Source: Chlorops oryzae (taxonomy: Eukaryota > Arthropoda > Insecta > Diptera > Chloropidae). Taken from it: a stretch of 64,000 bases of DNA. Numbering within the stretch: the stretch's first letter is position 1; every line of letters begins with the position of its first letter. The DNA lies in contig CM035806.1 of the NCBI GenBank assembly GCA_020466095.1, positions 6,774,622-6,838,621 of the forward strand. Reading direction: 5' to 3'. The notes under the pieces are model-generated. The model worked only from the letters and a program-made list of their open reading frames with translations. It had not been told where the DNA came from and did no database searches. This document shows positions 58,798-64,000 of the stretch, piece by piece. The translations under genes were made by a program, and so were the position numbers.

Positions 58798-59300
58798 TAA
58801 TAATATAATATTTTTATTTATGTTTATACTATCGATAGTATCGACGTTTTTTAGACTATCGACGAGAACTAATGAGGTCTTTTACACTAGTCAATTGTTG
58901 GTCAACAATTCTTATTTTAATATTTAAAATTCTACAAAATTATATATTGGAAGGGGTATAATGGAGAAAGAACTAGTTCTGGTGAAGTTTGAACTAGAAA
59001 AACGCCACAGTTTTCCACTCGGATTTTCTGCAAGGTTGGGATAAAAAGAGCAAAAGTAGTAGATTTCAGGAAAAATTTAGTAGGGTAGGAGATTGAACGA
59101 AAAGTAAATAGATCTCATAAAAAATTATGAGACCTGGCAACGCTGGTTTCGACCAATATCAAAATATGTAGGTATATAACTTATTGCATTGGAAATGAAA
59201 TGGCTTTTTAATTTTTTTTACTCAAATCCACTTTGTCTATTATTTCATATATTTGTCACGAATTCATTTTCATTATCATCATCATTATCGGATTTTAATA

Positions 59301-59414
59301 TTAACCCTCTAATGCCAAAAAAAATTTTTTTCGCTGAAAAGTTGAGATAAGACTTTTTGGTAATTTGTTCGAAATCAGTCCGTCTAGAGACGGAGTCAGG
59401 AATTAGAAGGTTAA
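59301..59414. mobile_element. 114-bp TTAA-flanked miniature element
   Basis: TTAA at 59301-59304 and 59411-59414; inverted ends CCCTCTAATGCC and reversed CCTTCTAATTCC. The interior contains the hairpin CCGTCTAGAGACGG. TTAACCC starts fit piggyBac-like ends (inference). Confidence 0.65.
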
Positions 59415-61824
59415 TGATTGTACAGTTAAAAAAAGTTCAAAATATGTGTTCATATAAAACGGGGTGTGAACTGGGTGGAAACTATCCAACAAGGAAAGTG
59501 ATAATTTTTGCAAATGTTACAAAAATAAATAAATAAAAACTTTGAAATATCAAAAAAGAAAATATAAAAAATACGAAATATGTACATATAAAAAAAGATA
59601 AGAAAAAATTATTTAAAAAATAATAAAAATAATAAATTAGAAAATAAAACTAAAAAAAGATTGAAAAAGCCCGAGACAATGGGAATCGGAATGACAATTC
59701 GATACCGAGAAACTTCCTTTTTAATGAGCACTTTCCATAGCCAATTGATAAGGAGTAAATTATAGTTTCACATCCTTTCAATTACAAGAAATTTAAGCTT
59801 ATATTTAAAACTTCAATTGGGGGTCAATTAAACAGCGGAGAAAAGGAACTTCTTTCTAATAAAAAAAAGTACGAACTAAAATAGTAAAACAAAAAGGGGA
59901 AAACAAATATCGTAGTTAAGAGTTTCCAGCACGCTCGAGGCATGCTATTTGGACGCAACGACGCCAAGCAGCCAGCAGCTGCTGTGCTCTTCTGCATGCA
60001 AACGGCTATTCATCTATTCTTGAACACGGAGTCCACGTGAAAAATATTCGTCCTCTATAGTCCACCTGCCGCTTGCTGCCTACTTACTACCTTTTGCCGC
60101 GCTTTTGATCCACTTGAGCCTCAGCCAAACAACATCAAAATAAACAGAAATAACAATATAAAGCTACTGTAAGCATGCCCGGCAAACATCCACATCCACA
60201 TCCACCGTTACCTGTGCGCACATAAAACGCATTTTGTCCTGGTTGCATCGTCAACCGCAAAGGATAAACTGTTGTACAGCATTACGAGTAGACTTACCTC
60301 TGCGCGAATTAATAAACAACGCTTTACTGGCAACAATAAACGTTGTTTCTGCTGTTGTTGTCTGTCGTTCCGGCAATTCGCGTGCCTGACTACTCACAAT
60401 AAGGCGTGGCATGGAACAGCAGCGGTTGTTTCTCCCATTGTAAAAGTAAAATGAACCAAACGGAACGGAACAAAAGCATAGTGGCGCAGAGCGGTTCATG
60501 TATCGGCGTGCAAACGCCGGATAAGGCGTTTTTGTTTATTATTGCACTATTTTTTTTCATTCGGGGCCAAAGTAGAATCGCTAGTTCCTTCAGCCCCTAA
60601 GTCCTTACATCTTAGGGCATGGATATTAATTGCGACTTTCGCTGAAGCAGTGAATTGCTGCGCAATGGCAACTCTCCGCTTCCTAGCTGGGATGTTCTTG
60701 GATACTGGCGTGGCTGTTGTCGCCACCACAGTGCAACATCTGCAAAGAATTCGCGGCCAAAACTGCATTTGGAGTCTTCCTGGGAGATTAAAGTTTGGCG
60801 TCCGTACGCTTGCTAAGAATTTATGTCAAATTATCTTCTGACCTCAAATTTGCAGACTCACGCGTTGGTTGAACTTCTTATTTTGACAGTAGCAGTGCTG
60901 CCAGATGCTCGAAAAGCAATGTTGCAGAAAAAGCTTAGACGTTCACGTTTACTTGCAGTCATGCGTTGCGTGATGAAAAGAAGGACAGTGCAAAGGCAAA
61001 AAAAAAAAAAAATCATACAAGACACACAGAAACGTTAAGAAATTGTTTTTGGAATGTTTTTTTTACATGATGTAATGCTTGCTGCTATAGAGAATTAGGT
61101 ATAATGAGAAAAAGAGGAACACAAAAATGTATCAAAAAGCCTTAAGAAGATTCTCTATAGAGAAAAACTCGTTATAGAGTAGTTCGTTATAGAGTTTCGA
61201 CTGCATTTTATTATGCAAGCGTGATAAAAAGGGAAACAATATAAAAATATATAAGTACAACAATTCAAATAATTACCTCAGTTTCAGCGAATTTTCATAA
61301 AAATGATTACACATTCTAATATATAGAGCTAAGTACGAATAAAATTCTTAACCCCCAACAACATTGAAATCATATATTACTATATATGTCACTCTCATAG
61401 ATATTGGGAGGAACATTTCGCGCCAGTTAGAAAAAGATGTTACTCGGCAAGCAAAAAAAGAGCGAGAGAGAAATACTTTTGGTGAGTACCTAAGTGAAAA
61501 ATGCTCATTTTGGTGGGTACCCAAGACCGTGGTGGGTACCCAAAACCGTATTGAAAAGAGCCAAAATAGAAACGGCTCCTGAGTGACATATATAGTTATA
61601 TATAATATGATTGAAATACAACAAACGCTAAGTTTTCGTTTGAAAATATGATGTCGAGTCCATTGACAGCAAGTTTTTAGTCAGTATTCTATGTATTGGC
61701 CGACGCTATTAGTGCTCTATCAATTATTGCAAACAGTTTTGCCGAACCCAACGTGTTTAATACAGATTTCGATAGAACTTTCATAAAAAATACAAAGAAA
61801 ATATATTTTTAATCGCCAAATAAA
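59415..61824. other. No gene recognised
   Basis: Mixed sequence. Isolated TIR-like words (CAGTGCTGCCAG at 60894) lack a partner with a target duplication. GGTGGGTACCCAA is repeated near 61512 and 61531. A pogo-like fragment is listed separately. Confidence 0.5.
61077..61203 (-). mobile_element. Pogo-like element fragment
   Basis: The minus strand from 61203 reads CAGTCGAAACTCTATAACGA then CTCTATAACGAGTTTTTC; CTATAGAGAATTAGGTATAA lies at 61086. One terminal repeat is recognisable, related to 56026-56219; the other end is decayed. Confidence 0.5.
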
Positions 61825-61962
61825 CATTCAGTCTGACTGATCAGTCACCCGTGTACGTGTTGATATACTCTTGCCCATACATTTAACATCATGTGTCGGT
61901 TTACCGCTCCCATGCTCTTTTTCACTAACACAATTAAATGACTGATTCAGTCAAACAGAATG
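61825..61962. mobile_element. 138-bp TIR miniature element
   Basis: CATTCAGTCTGACTGATCAG at the left and reversed CATTCTGTTTGACTGAATCA at the right are inverted repeats of about 23 bp with a few mismatches. No target duplication is clear. Confidence 0.6.
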
Positions 61963-62860
61963 CTTATGGGGCCCCTTAGACAAGTTTTTTTTAGGCAGGG
62001 CCGTATTTACGCTAAGTACCATCCTGGGGTCCGTTGAAAAATTCCCCCCAGTTTCCTAAAGCCTACATAACACGCCCAAGATGACAATGTTAATTGATGA
62101 ATGAGGATAGAAAGTTAATGCATAATATGTAGCAAAAATATTTAGGGAGAGCGAGATAGAGAATGTTACATGCACGACTCTCGGACTATTGTACCTTGGC
62201 CCGTAAATCGTGCCACAGTGTTGTACTATAAAGTTTTAACGACTTGTAACCATTTGCTGTTATGATTGATTTGACAGTTTTTCTGTTTTTGAGCTTATAC
62301 TGAGATATGCAGTAAATCTTTTAAGTAAAAAGTCTTACATTTTCGGAGTCCGTGTAAATGTTTACTCTCAAAAATGAGCAGTAATCAGTTGTTCCTTCAT
62401 TGACTTTGCATAAAAAATCTGGCGAAGTAAGGCCTGAAAATCGGATGCAACTCTGCACTTTTAATGCTCTACGATAATATAAGCGATAGTAACGAACTTT
62501 CTCTCAAGTATTTTTTTTTAGTAATTTTAGCTTGTGTTTCTTATGGGCACTTTCCTGATTGCATATCTCAGTACAGGCTCTTAGAATTAAATAACTAAAA
62601 CGAATACATACCTGGTTTCCAATAGTTCAGGAATTCCTGGGCATCAATTCCTGCAAACATTCAACACATCCAAGCATATGGAATCACTAATCCATTAATC
62701 AACTACGCTTTGGATTGTAATTGGTTCTATATATTTGTATATGTTAAATGTTTTCAGAAACTGGTGCGAGGCAATTATGCGTACAATGTAAAATCGAATT
62801 TTTCGGAGCAACGCTGCTAGTTTTTTAACGTTTCCTATAAAAAAAAAAAAAGTACGCGGT
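61963..62860. other. No gene recognised
   Basis: Unrecognised AT-rich sequence; short poly-A near 62838-62851. Confidence 0.5.
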
Positions 62861-62980
62861 TTGGTTGCGAGGGACGTTCTGTGAAGAGAGAAAAACACTA
62901 CCATACCACATCCCGAACGTCCCTTGCCGTCAAACCGACTTTGTCGCCGGTGATTTCTCACCTAATATGAACGGCGACTT
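62861..62980 (+). repeat. Dispersed repeat with hairpin potential
   Basis: GGTTTGGTTGCGAGGGACGT at 62860 pairs imperfectly with GAACGTCCCTTGCCGTCAAA at about 62915, and GTCGCCG (62942) with CGGCGAC (62971). Diverged relative at 43620-43755. It may be a structured element end or an unknown RNA-like repeat. Confidence 0.5.
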
Positions 62981-64000
62981 ATCGAAAAACCCCTCAAAGT
63001 GGCAAAAAAAACAAAAACCCACCATTTCAAGTATGTAGATAAAGTCAGTCTGGCAGCACCGCTCAGATTGTCAGTCGATTTCTTTCATTTTGTTTGCGCC
63101 AAAAAGTTCGGGAAAATAGTTTGATTCGCGATGTCTTATAAGAATCGCCGAGTATCGGGATTTATTGTGCAGGAACGGGCTTAATATGCTCCAATGAGTC
63201 TTCCAGTTGCATTTGTCCTTCATCATTCATGGCAAGGTAAGTTTTTTTTGTCATAAGGAACGGTTTTCTTCGCAAATTAGCGTAGGAACACAAACGCATC
63301 GCACACGAGATCAAAAGTTTATCAGGGTTAATCGAGAAAATTGGCATACGTCCTCTTAAGGTATTGGTGTGTTGATGAATTTTTCTTTGTTCTTTATTCC
63401 TTCGTTGTATTGGTTCGTATTAATTACAGCTTTGTTTTCTTGATTTTCTATAAATGGAATAAGCTTTTTCTCCAGTTTTGATCGCTCGAATTGCACTGTG
63501 CTTTGTGGGCTCCTTTAGCGTGTTGCTTTGGCGCATAAATCCTCGAGTCGCATTGCCGCCAGCACGAATTTATAGCGAAGCTTATGCTTAGAGAAATTGC
63601 GCGCAACAAACATGGTCGACTAGCATCAAGACAAGCCGTAAAAAAAAAGCTCACTGAAAGGGAATGGTTCGTTCCTTTAGCAGCATTCCAAATCCACTAC
63701 ACCATGTACAGTAATGTTGATTCTTTATGTTTTTTTTTTTTTCTTCGTTAGTTTTCATTTACTTTGTTGCATTTATTTGTTGTTTTTTCCATTGTTTTTG
63801 ATAATTCCTTTTCGCTTTCCCCCTTTTTGTTTTTTTTTTTTAATTTATGCACGGCACTCAAAGCTTTAAGATGCGGAAATTTTATTCCGCCCAAGCGACA
63901 TCGGACGGCTGCTCTGTTTATTCGATCCTGACGGTATCCATTGTGCTCTATTAGATGGAAGCATATTCAATTTCTTCAGAAATAAAACAACACTAAAAAA
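62981..64000. other. No firm gene; one possible exon fragment
   Basis: A minus-strand frame at 63162-63347 ends GQMQLEDSLEHIKPVPAQ with its stop inside CAATAAA, which looks mildly coding; on the plus strand the same place holds a textbook splice donor AAG/GTAAGT at 63236/63237. Neither is backed by further exons. T tracts near 63730 and 63830. Confidence 0.4.

Larger units (their letters stand above)
56677..59145 (-). mobile_element. hAT element, 2469 bp, with 8-bp target duplication and nested LINE
   Basis: GTTTCGAC flanks it (56669-56676, 59146-59153). Inverted ends are CAGCGTTGCCA, differing by one base from the hAT element at 53614. Subterminal regions repeat AGTAGATCT/AGTAGGAGATT-like words at both ends. 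A LINE occupies about 57240-58797; removing it leaves about 0.9 kb, so most of the transposase was also deleted. Confidence 0.95.

Noticed and set aside
60894..63061. hAT element bounded by CAGTGCTGCCAG and CTGGCAGCACCG
   Set aside because: The flanking 8-mers do not match and the ends differ in the last bases; a chance pairing of common fly hAT-like words is more likely.

Overview
The window looks like non-coding DNA from a higher fly (Diptera, Brachycera; a large repeat-rich genome such as a tephritid or calyptrate would fit). The grounds are the AT-rich base composition, the CAG/CAACAA-type simple repeats, a transposase remnant very close to the irritans-group (Himar1-like) mariner, repeats carrying GTCY microsatellite cores like fly DINE-1/INE-1 elements, and many short inverted-repeat elements. 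The species cannot be fixed from sequence alone. I find no convincing host protein-coding gene, tRNA, rRNA or CRISPR array. Every recognisable protein is a broken transposon product. The block is best read as intergenic DNA or one very large intron.

Layout: 1-10 kb holds a composite GTCY-core repeat with a 65-bp inverted pair, a 265-bp tandem dimer, TA- and TTAA-flanked miniature elements, and a TA-flanked element with perfect 35-bp ends (8700-9894). 10-18 kb is mostly unrecognised sequence with two huge pyrimidine arrays and a pogo-like element containing a 24-bp palindrome. 18277-20128 is a hAT element with an 8-bp target duplication and a partial transposase. 20-28 kb holds a second kind of TTAA palindromic element, two tRNA-derived SINEs and a GA array. 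28.2-32.5 kb is a tandem duplication of about 1.38 kb with a truncated mariner at its junction and a further element inside that mariner. 34-44.1 kb contains long-armed TIR elements, a TTAA element, an 85-nt near-perfect hairpin, a foldback-like element with a 9-bp target duplication, a Harbinger-like insert and a hAT miniature element. 44-53 kb is mostly unrecognised sequence with another TTAA element, a pogo-like miniature element and an exon-like segment present twice. 53.6-59.1 kb has two related hAT elements (CAG[T/C]GTTGCCA ends, 8-bp duplications), one of them interrupted by a 5'-truncated LINE. The last 5 kb is mainly unrecognised with small TIR remnants.

No genes work together here as a pathway. 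What the window records is layered transposon history: target-site duplications, nested insertions, and an unequal recombination event that captured half a mariner. Boundaries with target duplications are base-exact as read by eye; boundaries of diverged repeats are approximate.
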